Part shown: positions 1 to 8,081 of the stretch, piece after piece
Numbering within the stretch: the stretch's first letter is position 1
Layout: each line of letters starts with the position of its first letter
Assembly (NCBI RefSeq): GCF_016862315.1
Contig: NZ_BOMS01000053.1
Span: forward strand, 163,631 to 227,630
Direction: 5' to 3'
Length of the DNA: 64,000 nt
Source of the DNA: Actinoplanes palleronii
GTDB taxonomy: Bacteria > Actinomycetota > Actinomycetes > Mycobacteriales > Micromonosporaceae
Program-made: the position numbers and the translations under genes
Notes under the pieces: model-generated
What the model was told of the DNA's origin: nothing
The model's input: the letters and a program-made list of their open reading frames with translations, nothing else
Databases searched by the model: none

Positions 1-788
1 ATCACGATCAGGGGCAGGGCGAGCAGGATGAACAGGACCGCGGCCACCACGTAGGGCGTGAAGTTCGCGCTGCCCGCCTGGCCGATCTGCGCCGACCGGA
101 TCGCGTCGATCGGGCCGGCCAGTGAGATCAGGCCGACGTCCTTCTGCATCGACACGACGTCGTTGAGCAGCGGCGGCGCGACCCGGCGGACCGCCTGGGG
201 CAGCACCACGTGCCGCATCGCCTGGCGATAGCTCAGGCCCAGCGACCGGGCCGCGGCGATCTGGCTCGGGTGCACCGACTCGATGCCGGCCCGGAACACC
301 TCGGCCAGGTACGACCCGTAGGTGATCGTGATGGCCGCCCCGCCCAGCACCAGCACGTCCGGGGTGCCCTGCAGGCGCAGCCCGGGCAGGCCGAACGCGA
401 ACAGGTAGATCGTGATGATCAGCGGCAGCCCGCGGAACATGTACGTGTACCCGGTCGCGATCGCGCGCACCGGGAAGAAGACCGGCCCCCGCAGCGTGCG
501 CAGCACCGCCATCAGCAGCCCGAGCAGCAACGCGAGCGGCGCGCAGACCAGGAACAGCTGGATGTTGAGCCAGAAGCCGTCGAGGATGTCCGGCAGGTAC
601 TTCGTGGCGACGTCGACGTTCAGGAACGACTGCTTGACGCGGGGCCAGCCGGGTGACCCGGTGATCCCGACGGCGAACAGCACGCCGACGACGGCGGTGG
701 AGAGGGCGGCGAGCAGGACCGAGCGGATCGCCTGCCGGCGACGGTAGGCGAACCGCTCCTGCTGCCGCGCACTTGGCGCATAGGTCAC
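1..788 (-). CDS. Amino-acid ABC transporter permease (HisM/GlnP type), 3' end outside window
   Basis: Membrane permease of a polar amino-acid uptake ABC transporter. The reading frame continues past position 1, so the C-terminus is missing; about 262 residues are visible. Hydrophobic segments follow a basic N-terminus of about 25 residues. The cytoplasmic EAA loop that contacts the ATPase is clear: AAARSLGLSYRQAM followed by VVLPQA, typical of the HisM/GlnP permease family. The start is a GTG whose last bases overlap the stop of the binding-protein gene (GTGA), implying translational coupling. No ATPase gene is visible; it should lie just left of the window. The exact amino acid carried cannot be read from the permease. 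Confidence 0.9.
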   Translation of the reverse strand, partial: MTYAPSARQQERFAYRRRQAIRSVLLAALSTAVVGVLFAVGITGSPGWPRVKQSFLNVDVATKYLPDILDGFWLNIQLFLVCAPLALLLGLLMAVLRTLRGPVFFPVRAIATGYTYMFRGLPLIITIYLFAFGLPGLRLQGTPDVLVLGGAAITITYGSYLAEVFRAGIESVHPSQIAAARSLGLSYRQAMRHVVLPQAVRRVAPPLLNDVVSMQKDVGLISLAGPIDAIRSAQIGQAGSANFTPYVVAAVLFILLALPLIV

Positions 789-1660
789 TTGAGTTCGGGT
801 GCTCCCGCGTCGGACAACCAGGTCTTCTCCAGTACAGCGAGCGTGCCGTCCTGGCGCAGCTGATCCACGGCCTTGCTCACGCAGCCGGTCAGCTTCGAGC
901 CCTTGTCCAGCACCAGGCCGAACTGCTCGGGCACGCCGACCTGCGGCAGCTGGCCGAGGATCATGCCGTCGTCCAGCTCGGCCGCGGTCATGTAGAACGC
1001 GGTCGGCAGGTCCACCACGATGCCGTCGACGGTGCCGTTCTCCAGCGCCGCCTTGGCGTCGTCGTTGCTGTTGAACACCGACGGCTTGCCGGACGGCTTG
1101 ATGATGTCGGTGATCGCCTGGTAGCTGGTCGTGCCGACCTGGGCGCCGAGCTTCGCGCCGGTCAGCCCGGCCAGCGTGGTGACGTTCGCGATCTTGGACT
1201 TCTTGGTGGTGATGACGGTCTGCCGGACCAGGTAGTACGGCGAGGAGAAGTCGACCGCCTGCTTGCGCTCGTCGGTGATCGAGAACTGGTTGACGTCGAA
1301 GTCGAACGTCTTGGGCCCGGGCGCGATGGCGTTGTTGAACGTCACCGAGGTCCAGACCACCTTGTCCTTGGAGTACCCGAGCCGCTCGGCGACCTGGTAC
1401 GCCACGGCGGACTCGAAGCCCTCACCGCTGGCCGGCTTGTTGTCCTTGAACCACGGCTCGTACGCCGGGTTGTCGGTGCCGATCGTGATCTTGCCGGCGG
1501 TGAGGGTGTCCAGCGAGCCGGACGGGCAGGCATCCGCCGCTGAGGAGCTGGGGGATGCGGTGGATGTGGTGGTGTCGTCCTCGACCGGGGAGCAGGCCGT
1601 GACGGTGGCGAGCGCCAGCACGGCGCCGCCCACGAGGAGGGGGGTGAAACGGCTGACCAT
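785..1660 (-). CDS. Amino-acid ABC transporter substrate-binding lipoprotein
   Basis: Extracellular solute-binding protein of family 3 (SBP_bac_3), 291 residues. It begins with a short basic stretch, a hydrophobic segment and a lipobox-like LATVTAC, so the mature protein should be tethered to the membrane through the cysteine. The body has the usual two-lobe features: an early GTDNPAYEPW ligand-binding strand, a DFDVNQFSIT region and a late LGAQVGTTSYQ segment. It is translated upstream of the permease with a GTGA overlap, so the two form one transport operon transcribed leftwards, away from hisE. Substrate is most likely a polar or acidic amino acid such as glutamate/glutamine; this is inferred from family only. 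Confidence 0.92.
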   Translation of the reverse strand: MVSRFTPLLVGGAVLALATVTACSPVEDDTTTSTASPSSSAADACPSGSLDTLTAGKITIGTDNPAYEPWFKDNKPASGEGFESAVAYQVAERLGYSKDKVVWTSVTFNNAIAPGPKTFDFDVNQFSITDERKQAVDFSSPYYLVRQTVITTKKSKIANVTTLAGLTGAKLGAQVGTTSYQAITDIIKPSGKPSVFNSNDDAKAALENGTVDGIVVDLPTAFYMTAAELDDGMILGQLPQVGVPEQFGLVLDKGSKLTGCVSKAVDQLRQDGTLAVLEKTWLSDAGAPELK

Positions 1661-1738
1661 GACGGGCAGCTTAAAAGACGTCCCAACCGCTGGGGGCGTT
1701 CGTCGTCAAGACGTGATGAGCTGCCACAATCGTCTCCC

Positions 1739-2002
1739 GTGAAGACGTTCGAAGAACTGTTCGCCGAATTGCAGCGCAAGGCGGCGGAGCAGACCCCCGG
1801 TTCGGGCACGGTCGCCGCGCTCGAACGAGGAGTCCACTTCATCGGGAAGAAGGTCGTCGAGGAGGCGGCCGAGTCCTGGATGGCCGCCGAGCACGAGGGG
1901 CCGGAGCGGGCTGCCGAGGAGATCTCGCAGCTGCTCTACCAGGCACAAGTCCTGATGATCGCCACCGGTCTCGAGCTCAAGGACGTGTACCGACATCTCT
2001 GA
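1739..2002 (+). CDS. hisE: Phosphoribosyl-ATP pyrophosphatase
   Basis: Second step of histidine biosynthesis: hydrolyses phosphoribosyl-ATP to phosphoribosyl-AMP. 87 residues, the usual length for a stand-alone HisE. The all-alpha MazG-like fold signature is visible: KKVVEEAAESWMAAEHEG, then EEISQLLYQAQVLM, holding the acidic metal-binding residues. The start is GTG, followed by KTFEELFAELQ. hisG follows 41 nt downstream behind an AAGGAG ribosome binding site, an actinobacterial arrangement in which hisE-hisG are split from the main his operon. The promoter must lie in the 78 bp shared with the divergent transporter genes. Confidence 0.97.
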   Translation: MKTFEELFAELQRKAAEQTPGSGTVAALERGVHFIGKKVVEEAAESWMAAEHEGPERAAEEISQLLYQAQVLMIATGLELKDVYRHL

Positions 2003-2043
2003 CGTGCGCCCCTATCCGTCCATCAGAACGAAGGAGCACGTCA

Positions 2044-2886
2044 ATGCTGCGCATCGCCATTCCGAACAAGGGGACCCTCTCCGGGCCGGCATCACAGATG
2101 TTGCGGGACGCCGGCTATCGCCAGCGTTCCGACCCCAAGGACCTGGCCTGCCGTGACGAGGGCAACAACGTCGAGTTCTTCTACCTGCGGCCCCGGGACA
2201 TCGCGACCTACGTCGGTTCGGGTGACCTGGATCTCGGGATCACCGGTCGCGACCTGCTCGTCGACTCCGGGGTGCCGGCCGCCGAGCTGCTCGACCTGAA
2301 CTTCGGCGGTGCCACGTTCCGCTGGGCCGCCCCGGCCGGGACTCTGACCTCGGTCGACCAGCTCGGTGGCAAGCGGATCGCCACCGCGTTCCCCGGCCTG
2401 GTCGGCCAGTACCTGGACGAGCACGAGCTGAAGGCCGAAGTGGTCCGCCTGGACGGCGCGGTCGAGAACGCGGTCCGGCTCGGGGTCGCCGACCTGATCG
2501 CCGATGTGGTGGAGACCGGCGCCACGCTGCGCCAGGCCGGTCTGGTCACGCTCGGCGAGCCGCTGATGCGCTCGTCGGCGATCCTGATCGGCCGCCAGGC
2601 GGAGCCGCCGGCCGGCGCCGCCCAGCTGCTGCGCCGGCTCAACGGGGTGCTGGTGGCGCGCAACTTCGTGATGCTCGCCTACGACGTCCGCGCCGACCTG
2701 CTGGAGCAGGCGACCGGGCTGACCCCGGGCATCGAGTCGCCGACCGTGTCGCCGCTGCACCGGGAGGGCTGGGTCGCGGTGCAGGCGATGGTCCAGCGCA
2801 GCCAGGTGCACCGGGTGATGGACGAGCTGTACGAGCTCGGCGCGCGTGCGATCCTGGTAACCGATATCGCCAACTGCAGGTTGTGA
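2044..2886 (+). CDS. hisG: ATP phosphoribosyltransferase, long form
   Basis: First and feedback-controlled enzyme of histidine biosynthesis, condensing ATP with PRPP. At 280 residues it is the long form: catalytic two-domain body (about residues 1-205) followed by the ACT-like C-terminal domain (about 208-280) that binds histidine. LRIAIPNKGTLS at the N-terminus and the DLGITGRDLL segment are diagnostic, as is the PRPP-binding region around VADLIADVVETGATLR. A good AAGGAG site precedes the ATG. The next gene starts at the stop codon (TGATG), so a membrane PH-domain protein is co-translated with it. Confidence 0.97.
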   Translation: MLRIAIPNKGTLSGPASQMLRDAGYRQRSDPKDLACRDEGNNVEFFYLRPRDIATYVGSGDLDLGITGRDLLVDSGVPAAELLDLNFGGATFRWAAPAGTLTSVDQLGGKRIATAFPGLVGQYLDEHELKAEVVRLDGAVENAVRLGVADLIADVVETGATLRQAGLVTLGEPLMRSSAILIGRQAEPPAGAAQLLRRLNGVLVARNFVMLAYDVRADLLEQATGLTPGIESPTVSPLHREGWVAVQAMVQRSQVHRVMDELYELGARAILVTDIANCRL

Positions 2887-3347
2887 TGATGGCTGACGTG
2901 ATTTTTCGCCCGCAGAAGATCCGCTGGGTGGCCGGTACGCTCGCGCTCGGCGTGGTCGTGCTGTTCACCGTGCTCAGCTTCGGCCTGCACGGGCAGGGCG
3001 GTTTCGAGAACGCCGGGCAGGTCGGCTCGGGCAGCTTCCAGCGCGGCGACCAGGCCGCCATGGTCGGTCTGGGCGTCCTGATCGGCCTCGGCATCCTGGC
3101 GTTCTGCCGGCCCAGGGTCACCGCTGACGACCAGGGTGTGCACGTGCGCAACGTGGTCGGCGGCTACGACCTGCCGTGGGCGGTGGTCCGCGCCGTGCGG
3201 TTCGACCGCAACTCGCCGTGGGCGCAGCTCGAGCTGCTGGACGACGAGCAGGTGTCGATCCACGCGCTGCAGGCGGTCGACAAGGACTACGCGGTGGACG
3301 GAGTGCGGAGCCTCCGGGCCCTGCACCAGGCCTCCCACGAGGCCTGA
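2886..3347 (+). CDS. PH-domain membrane protein downstream of hisG
   Basis: Small membrane protein of about 153 residues. Two hydrophobic helices are visible (VAGTLALGVVVLFTVLSFGL and AMVGLGVLIGLGILAF), followed by a soluble domain with the bacterial PH (bPH_6-like) pattern: RPRVTADDQGVHVRN, a DLPW motif and a WAQLELLDDEQ strand. Family role is unknown. Three in-phase starts exist: GTG 2883, ATG 2886 and ATG 2889; AGG at 2878-2880 favours 2886 or 2889. It is coupled to hisG by overlap. A similar protein next to hisG in other actinomycetes is remembered rather than checked. Confidence 0.8.
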   Translation: MMADVIFRPQKIRWVAGTLALGVVVLFTVLSFGLHGQGGFENAGQVGSGSFQRGDQAAMVGLGVLIGLGILAFCRPRVTADDQGVHVRNVVGGYDLPWAVVRAVRFDRNSPWAQLELLDDEQVSIHALQAVDKDYAVDGVRSLRALHQASHEA

Positions 3348-3660
3348 TAGACTAGCGGGCAGTCGACCACGCCATGCGTTGCTCTTGATCTTCTGAGAGC
3401 CCAGCACGGCGCGAAAGAGGAGCCCGCTGGTTCCCACCCGAGTCATTGACTATGACCGGGTCCGGTCAGCCGTACAGGGAATTTTTCCTGTCCGGGGCGC
3501 GTCCTCCCTTTGGACGCCGATGACCGGTCGAGCGGGCCTCGGCATGCGCGGAAACGTGCGGCCGAGGTCTTCTGCTTTCCCGGCCGTTCCTGCCCATGCG
3601 GGGACGGTGACTCGGGGCCGACCGACATTGGCAGAAGTAGGTACGTTCTGAGGAGGCCCC
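3348..3660 (+). promoter_or_regulatory. Long untranslated leader of infC-rpmI-rplT
   Basis: About 310 bp with no convincing coding sequence between the PH-domain gene and infC. A TAGACT at 3348-3353 could be a -10 element, which would give a transcribed leader near 300 nt. A TTGACT at 3446-3451 is an alternative -35 without a good partner. Two local hairpins are visible: TGACCG-GGTC-CGGTCA (3453-3468) and ACAGGGA...TTTTCCTGT (3474-3491). An AGGAGG ribosome binding site at 3651-3656 ends the leader. Long leaders controlling infC-rpmI-rplT through ribosomal protein L20 or attenuation are known in other bacteria; whether one acts here is inference. Confidence 0.5.
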
Positions 3661-4296
3661 ATCAGCGTCGAACCACGCGTGAACGAACAGATCAGGGCTC
3701 GCGAAGTCCGTCTGGTCGGCCCTGAGGGTGAGCAGGTCGGCATTGTGCCGGTCGAGCGCGCCCTGCAGCTGGCTGCGGACGTAGACCTGGATCTGGTCGA
3801 GGTTGCTCCGATGGCGCGGCCGCCGGTGTGCAAGCTCATGGACTTCGGCAAGTTCAAGTACGAGAGCGCACTGAAGGCCCGCGAAGCGCGGCGCAACCAG
3901 CAGCAGACCGTCATCAAGGAAATGAAGCTTCGGCCGAAGATCGACCCGCACGACTACGAGACCAAAAAGGGTCACGTGGTGCGGTTCCTCAAGGCGGGCG
4001 ACAAGGTCAAGGTGACGATCATGTTCCGCGGCCGTGAGCAGAGCCGCCCCGAGTTGGGTTTCCGGCTGTTGCGCCGGCTCAGCGAGGAGATCTCCGAGCT
4101 CGGATTCGTGGAAGCGAGCCCGAAGCAGGACGGTCGAAACATGATCATGGTGCTGGCACCGCACCGGGCCACCAAGGCCGCCGCGGTCGCCGCTGTCGCG
4201 GCCGGCGCGAAGCCCGCCCGGGAGCCGCGCGAGGGCGACGACGGCACCGAGGTTCCGTCGGCCGAGCCTGCCGACACCCCAGCAGCAGTAGAGTAG
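3661..4296 (+). CDS. infC: Translation initiation factor IF-3, apparent AUC start
   Basis: Binds the 30S subunit and rejects mismatched start codons. About 211 residues. The N-domain carries RPPVCKLMDFGKFKYE, the linker REARRNQQQ, and the C-domain KMRP-type strand KEMKLRPKIDPHDYETKKGH. The only good ribosome binding site, AGGAGG at 3651-3656, sits 4 nt before ATC at 3661. ATC opens an in-frame stretch SVEPRVNEQIR that matches the remembered N-terminus of actinobacterial IF-3. The first conventional start, GTG 3679, lies 22 nt beyond that site and would remove six residues. A rare AUU start on infC is the classical autoregulation device in E. coli. The tail after about residue 175 is acidic and Ala/Pro rich. 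Confidence 0.95.
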   Translation: MSVEPRVNEQIRAREVRLVGPEGEQVGIVPVERALQLAADVDLDLVEVAPMARPPVCKLMDFGKFKYESALKAREARRNQQQTVIKEMKLRPKIDPHDYETKKGHVVRFLKAGDKVKVTIMFRGREQSRPELGFRLLRRLSEEISELGFVEASPKQDGRNMIMVLAPHRATKAAAVAAVAAGAKPAREPREGDDGTEVPSAEPADTPAAVE

Positions 4297-4302
4297 TCAG
4301 CT

Positions 4303-4331
4303 TTTCCGCGCGTCCCCCGGGCGCGCGGAAA
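4303..4331 (+). promoter_or_regulatory. GC-rich hairpin between infC and rpmI
   Basis: TTTCCGCGCG (4303-4312) pairs perfectly with CGCGCGGAAA (4322-4331) around a 9-nt loop. It begins six bases after the infC stop and ends 22 bases before rpmI. No T-run follows, so it is more likely a regulatory or mRNA-processing structure, for example a site for L20 repression or RNase cleavage, than a full terminator. This interpretation is inferred from position. Confidence 0.5.
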
Positions 4332-4353
4332 GATCAGAAAGAGGCGTTTTAAA

Positions 4354-4548
4354 GTGCCGAAGATGAAGAGCCACACCGGCATGGGTAAGCGGGTGAAGGT
4401 CACCGGCAAGGGCAAGATCGTGCGCGAGCTGACCGGTAAGCGTCACCTGCTGGAGCACAAGTCCTCCCACGTTACCCGTCGGATGACCGGCACTGTCACG
4501 GTGGCCAAGGTCGACATTCCGCGAGTGAAGAAGCTTCTGGGTCGCTGA
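4354..4548 (+). CDS. rpmI: 50S ribosomal protein L35
   Basis: 64-residue basic large-subunit protein of the expected size. Opening PKMKSHTGMGKRVKVTGKGK and the internal GKRHLLEHKSS are diagnostic of bL35. Starts with GTG behind an AGAGG site in an A-rich spacer. Lies between infC and rplT in the near-universal infC-rpmI-rplT order, with a hairpin just upstream. Confidence 0.98.
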   Translation: MPKMKSHTGMGKRVKVTGKGKIVRELTGKRHLLEHKSSHVTRRMTGTVTVAKVDIPRVKKLLGR

Positions 4549-4586
4549 CGCGAGCCTGACACGTTCCCCTGTAAGGAGTCCTTGAA

Positions 4587-4979
4587 ATGGCACGCGTCAA
4601 GCGGGCGGTAAACGCCCAGAAGAAGCGCCGCACTCTGCTCGAGACCGCGAGCGGTTACCGCGGTCAGCGCTCTCGCCTGTACCGGAAGGCCAAGGAGCAG
4701 GTACTGCACTCGATGCAGTACGCCTACCGCGACCGCCGTGACCGGAAGGGCGACTTCCGTCAGCTCTGGATCACGCGCATCAACGCGGCCTCCCGGGCCA
4801 ACGGCATGACCTACAACCGTCTCATCCAGGGTCTGAAGCTGGCTGAGGTCGAGGTCGACCGCAAGATCCTGGCTGAGCTCGCGGTCAACGACGCTGTCGC
4901 TTTCGCGGCCATCGTCGAGATCGCTCGCGCGGCCGTTCAGGCCGAGGGCATCGGCGGCGCTGCCGCTCAGGCTGCCTGA
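4587..4979 (+). CDS. rplT: 50S ribosomal protein L20
   Basis: 130-residue bL20, an rRNA-binding protein needed early in 50S assembly and, in several bacteria, a translational repressor of its own operon. ARVKRAVNAQKKRR at the start, SRLYRKAKEQV and WITRINAASRANGMTYNRL are family signatures. The last ten residues are Ala/Gly rich, as in other actinomycete L20 proteins. A strong AAGGAG site precedes the ATG. A perfect hairpin with a short T-run follows the gene and should end the infC-rpmI-rplT transcript. Confidence 0.98.
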   Translation: MARVKRAVNAQKKRRTLLETASGYRGQRSRLYRKAKEQVLHSMQYAYRDRRDRKGDFRQLWITRINAASRANGMTYNRLIQGLKLAEVEVDRKILAELAVNDAVAFAAIVEIARAAVQAEGIGGAAAQAA

Positions 4980-4996
4980 GTTTCTGCTTTCCGGAG

Positions 4997-5024
4997 ACGC
5001 CCCCCGAGGAATCGGGGGGCGTTT
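4997..5024 (+). terminator. Rho-independent terminator after rplT
   Basis: Perfect 11-bp stem, ACGCCCCCCGA (4997-5007) with TCGGGGGGCGT (5012-5022), a GGAA tetraloop and TTT immediately after. It sits 18 nt past the rplT stop and 23 nt before the methylase start. Confidence 0.9.
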
Positions 5025-5046
5025 CCCATTCCCGGAGTCGGAGCCG

Positions 5047-5820
5047 ATGTTCACACCGCGTACCCCGAGAATCGTCACGGCCCGGCGCCTGCAGCGCCGT
5101 AAGGACCGCGACCAGGCCCGGCGGTTCCTCGCCGAAGGGCCGCAGGCCGTCCGGGAGGCCCTCGCCGCAGGCGTCGTGCTGGAGCTGTTCGGCACCCCGG
5201 CCGGGCTGGAGCGGCACGCCGACCTGGCCGCGCAGGCGCCGGAGGTCTCCCCGGTCACCGACGAGGCCTTGGCCGCGCTCGCCGACACCGTCCACCCGCA
5301 GGGGCTGGTCGCGCTCTGCGAGCAGGTGGATGTGCCGATCGGCGAGGTGCTGGCGAAACAGCCGAAACTGATCGCGGTACTCGCCGAGATCCGGGACCCG
5401 GGTAACGCCGGGACCGTGCTGCGCACGGCCGACGCGGCCGGCGCCGACGCGGTCATCTTCGCGGGCGACGCCGTCGATCCCTACAACGGCAAATGTGTAC
5501 GGGCGTCCGCCGGCTCGCTGTTCCACCTCGACGTGGTCCGCGCCTCGCTCGATGTGCTCGACCTGCTGCAGAACTCCGGCCTGCAGGTGCTCGCGACCAG
5601 CGGCACCGGCGAGGACGACGTGGACTCGCTGCTGGACGGCGGGCTGCTGGCCGCGCCGACCGCGTGGCTGTTCGGTTCCGAGGCGCACGGGCTGCCGGGT
5701 GAGCTGATCGCGGCCGCCGACCGCCGGGTCCGGGTGCCGATCTACGGCGGTGCCGAGAGCCTCAACCTCGCGGCCGCTGCCGCGGTCTGCCTGTACTCGT
5801 CGGCCCGCGCCCAGCGCTGA
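5047..5820 (+). CDS. TrmH/SpoU-family 23S rRNA 2'-O-methyltransferase
   Basis: SAM-dependent ribose methylase, 257 residues. The N-terminal third (about 1-100) is the substrate-binding domain. The SPOUT knot holds the three family motifs: LAEIRDPGNAGTVLRTAD near residue 115, LFGSEAHGLP near 210, and VPIYGGAESLNLAAAAAVCL near 235. The RDPGNAGT, GSEAHG and SLN residues form the SAM pocket. Position right after rplT and before pheST matches the tsnR/rlmB-like gene of Streptomyces. The exact rRNA nucleotide cannot be deduced. A GGAG site precedes the ATG. Confidence 0.93.
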   Translation: MFTPRTPRIVTARRLQRRKDRDQARRFLAEGPQAVREALAAGVVLELFGTPAGLERHADLAAQAPEVSPVTDEALAALADTVHPQGLVALCEQVDVPIGEVLAKQPKLIAVLAEIRDPGNAGTVLRTADAAGADAVIFAGDAVDPYNGKCVRASAGSLFHLDVVRASLDVLDLLQNSGLQVLATSGTGEDDVDSLLDGGLLAAPTAWLFGSEAHGLPGELIAAADRRVRVPIYGGAESLNLAAAAAVCLYSSARAQR

Positions 5821-5838
5821 CGGTTCAGCGCGGGCGGT

Positions 5839-6840
5839 TCATCTCAGCGCGGACGGCGATTCCGCTCCCGGGATCAGCACGCGGGACGGGCCCGAGCCGT
5901 CGGCGGGCACGGTCCACACGTCCGGGCTGCCGTCGCTGTGCCGCAGCGTGTAGGCCAGCGTCGTGTCGTCCAGCCAGGCGGCCTGGTCGTCCACGCTGGC
6001 CGGTTCCGCGGTCGCGGTGACCCGCAGGGTGGCCAGGTCCAGCACCGAGAGGCGCCAGCCGCGCAGCGGGTCGCCGCCGATCGCCTGCTTGAACGCGACC
6101 CGGGTCCCGTCCGGGGACAGCGACGGGCACTCGACGTTCGTGGCCAGGGTCACCACGGCCCGGTTCGCGAAGTCGCCGCGGACCAGGTAGCGCTGCCCGC
6201 CGGTGGACATGGTGGCGTAGAAGACGTTGTCGTCGGCGAACGTGACACCCCAGAAGTTGACGTCGGCGGCCCGGTACGGCCGGCCCGCCCGGGTGATGGC
6301 GAAACCCTCCAGGGTGGTGACCTTCGTACCGGTGCGGGTGTCGTAGATGCCGGTGCGGGTGGAGAAGCCGGCCGCGGTGTAGGAGTCGCCGCCGACGAAC
6401 GTGGTCCAGCCGACCATCCGGCCGCTGGGTGACACCCGGGCCCGGTTCGGCAGGCCGGGGACACCGAACGCGGCGGTCTGGCGCAGCCCGGCGTCGAGCA
6501 CCACGACCTGGTACGCCCAGGGGTTCTCGGCGCGCAGGCAGATGCCGGTGCCGGCCGCGGCGTACACGCGGACGCACTCGACGGCGGAGACGGTCCGGGT
6601 GCCGCCGGTCACCGTGGCCAGGTGCCGGTCGGTGACGGTGAGCAGGCGCGCCCCCGGCGGCAGGGTGACCGGGCCGGGAGCGGGAGGGTTCGCGGCCGGT
6701 GCGGGTCTCCGGGTGAGCAGCACGTAGCCGACGGCGACGCCGGCCAGCAGCACCGTGGCGAGCGCGAGCGCCAGGACCCGGGAACGCGAGCTCATCGGGC
6801 CGCCCGCCGGCCGGTCGCCGGCTGCGAAGAATGGGCTCAT
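5839..6840 (-). CDS. Membrane-anchored beta-propeller (TolB/WD40-like) protein
   Basis: 333 residues. After about 18 polar residues comes one hydrophobic segment (VLALALATVLLAGVAVGYVLL), then a Pro-rich linker and a soluble domain with repeated strand pairs of TolB-like character: RARVSPSGRMVGW, CPSLSPDGTRVAF and a final QAAWLDDTTLAYTL. The SPSG/SPDG turns are typical of six-bladed propellers. Start ATG overlaps the stop of the MFS gene upstream (ATGA), so both are coupled; an alternative in-frame ATG lies 15 codons further in. It probably sits outside the membrane as a sensor or accessory to the transporter; that link is inference. Confidence 0.8.
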   Translation of the reverse strand: MSPFFAAGDRPAGGPMSSRSRVLALALATVLLAGVAVGYVLLTRRPAPAANPPAPGPVTLPPGARLLTVTDRHLATVTGGTRTVSAVECVRVYAAAGTGICLRAENPWAYQVVVLDAGLRQTAAFGVPGLPNRARVSPSGRMVGWTTFVGGDSYTAAGFSTRTGIYDTRTGTKVTTLEGFAITRAGRPYRAADVNFWGVTFADDNVFYATMSTGGQRYLVRGDFANRAVVTLATNVECPSLSPDGTRVAFKQAIGGDPLRGWRLSVLDLATLRVTATAEPASVDDQAAWLDDTTLAYTLRHSDGSPDVWTVPADGSGPSRVLIPGAESPSALR

Positions 6841-8081
6841 CGAGTCACCGCTGTCCGCCGGGTGGCCAGCAGCAGCGCGGTGCCGGCCATCGCGACGCCG
6901 ACCGCGCCGGCCGCCGCCAGGCTCGCCGCGGCCGGGCCCCAGAGCTGCCAGGCCAGGCCGAACAGGACCGAGGAGACCAGGTAGGCCAGCGCCTGCGCGG
7001 TCTGGATCAGCGCCATCCCGGTGGCCCGCAGCCGCTCCGGCACGACCGGGCCGGCCAGCGCCATCAGCACCCCGTCGGTGGCCGCGTAGAAGAGCCCGTA
7101 CAGCCCGAGGGTGAGCACCAGCAGGGGAGTGCCGCCGAGCGGCGCGGCCAGCAGCAGGTACGTGCCGGCCAGCGCCCCGCCCCCGCCGAGCACCACCGGC
7201 AGCCGCCCGATCCGGTCGGCCAGCAGACCCAGCGGCGTGGCCAGCAGCAGGTAGACCAGGCTGGTGCCGACCGCGAGCAGCGGGAACCAGACCACGCCGA
7301 GGTCCTCGCGCCGTTGCAGCAGCAGGTAGACGAAACCGTCGCCGACGGTGGCCAGCCCGAGCAGCCCGGCGGCCAGGATCAGCCGCCGGACCCGGGTGTC
7401 GCGCAGCAGCAGTGCGGCCTCGGCGAGCCGGGGACGCGTCGCGGGCGCGGCGGCGGCCCGCCCTTTTTCCCGGACGAACAGCACCAGCACCACAACCGCG
7501 AGCGTGGCGACGCAGAAGCTGGCCACGAAGACCGCGTCGTACGACCCACCCGCCGCGGCCAGCACCCCGATGGCGACCAGCGGGCCGAGGAACGCGCCGA
7601 TCGCGTCCATCGTGCGGTGCAGCCCGAACGCCCGGCCCAGCGCGTCCGGCGCGGCCGACATGCTGATCAACGCGTCCCGGGGCGCGGTGCGCAGCCCCTT
7701 GCCGAGCCGGTCGGCCGCCACGACCAGGCCGAGCGCGGGGATCGAGCGGCCGGCCAGCAGCAGCCCGAGCTTGGCGACGGCGGAGAGCGCGTAACCGGCC
7801 CCGGCGACGAGTTTGCGGCCGTGCAGCCGGTCGGCGAGGTAGCCGCCGACGACGCGCAGCACCGCGGTGGCACCGGTGTAGACGCCGTCGATCACGCCGT
7901 ACCCGAGCGGGCCGGCCTGCAGGCCGAGGACCAGGTACATCGGCAGGATCGCGGTGACCATCTCGGACGAGACGTCGGTGATCAGGCTGACCGTGCCGAG
8001 CGCGACGACGTTGCCGCCGATCAGCGCGAACCGGCGGCGCGGCCCGGCCGGTGCGGGACGGTCGATGGTGGAGAGGTACAC
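6837..8081 (-). CDS. Major facilitator superfamily transporter
   Basis: About 414 residues with twelve predicted membrane helices. The region after helix 1 has the MFS pattern DVSSEMVTAILPMYL and the loop GYLADRLHGRKLV. This resembles a group of actinobacterial permeases with a DVSSEM signature; substrate is not known. The start is uncertain. The frame stays open to 8204, but that extension is Arg/Cys/His rich and unlike a leader. I chose GTG at 8081, just before LSTIDRPAPAG and about 12 codons ahead of the first helix. No strong ribosome binding site is visible. The 3' end overlaps the propeller gene by 4 nt. Confidence 0.85.
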   Translation of the reverse strand: MYLSTIDRPAPAGPRRRFALIGGNVVALGTVSLITDVSSEMVTAILPMYLVLGLQAGPLGYGVIDGVYTGATAVLRVVGGYLADRLHGRKLVAGAGYALSAVAKLGLLLAGRSIPALGLVVAADRLGKGLRTAPRDALISMSAAPDALGRAFGLHRTMDAIGAFLGPLVAIGVLAAAGGSYDAVFVASFCVATLAVVVLVLFVREKGRAAAAPATRPRLAEAALLLRDTRVRRLILAAGLLGLATVGDGFVYLLLQRREDLGVVWFPLLAVGTSLVYLLLATPLGLLADRIGRLPVVLGGGGALAGTYLLLAAPLGGTPLLVLTLGLYGLFYAATDGVLMALAGPVVPERLRATGMALIQTAQALAYLVSSVLFGLAWQLWGPAAASLAAAGAVGVAMAGTALLLATRRTAVTR

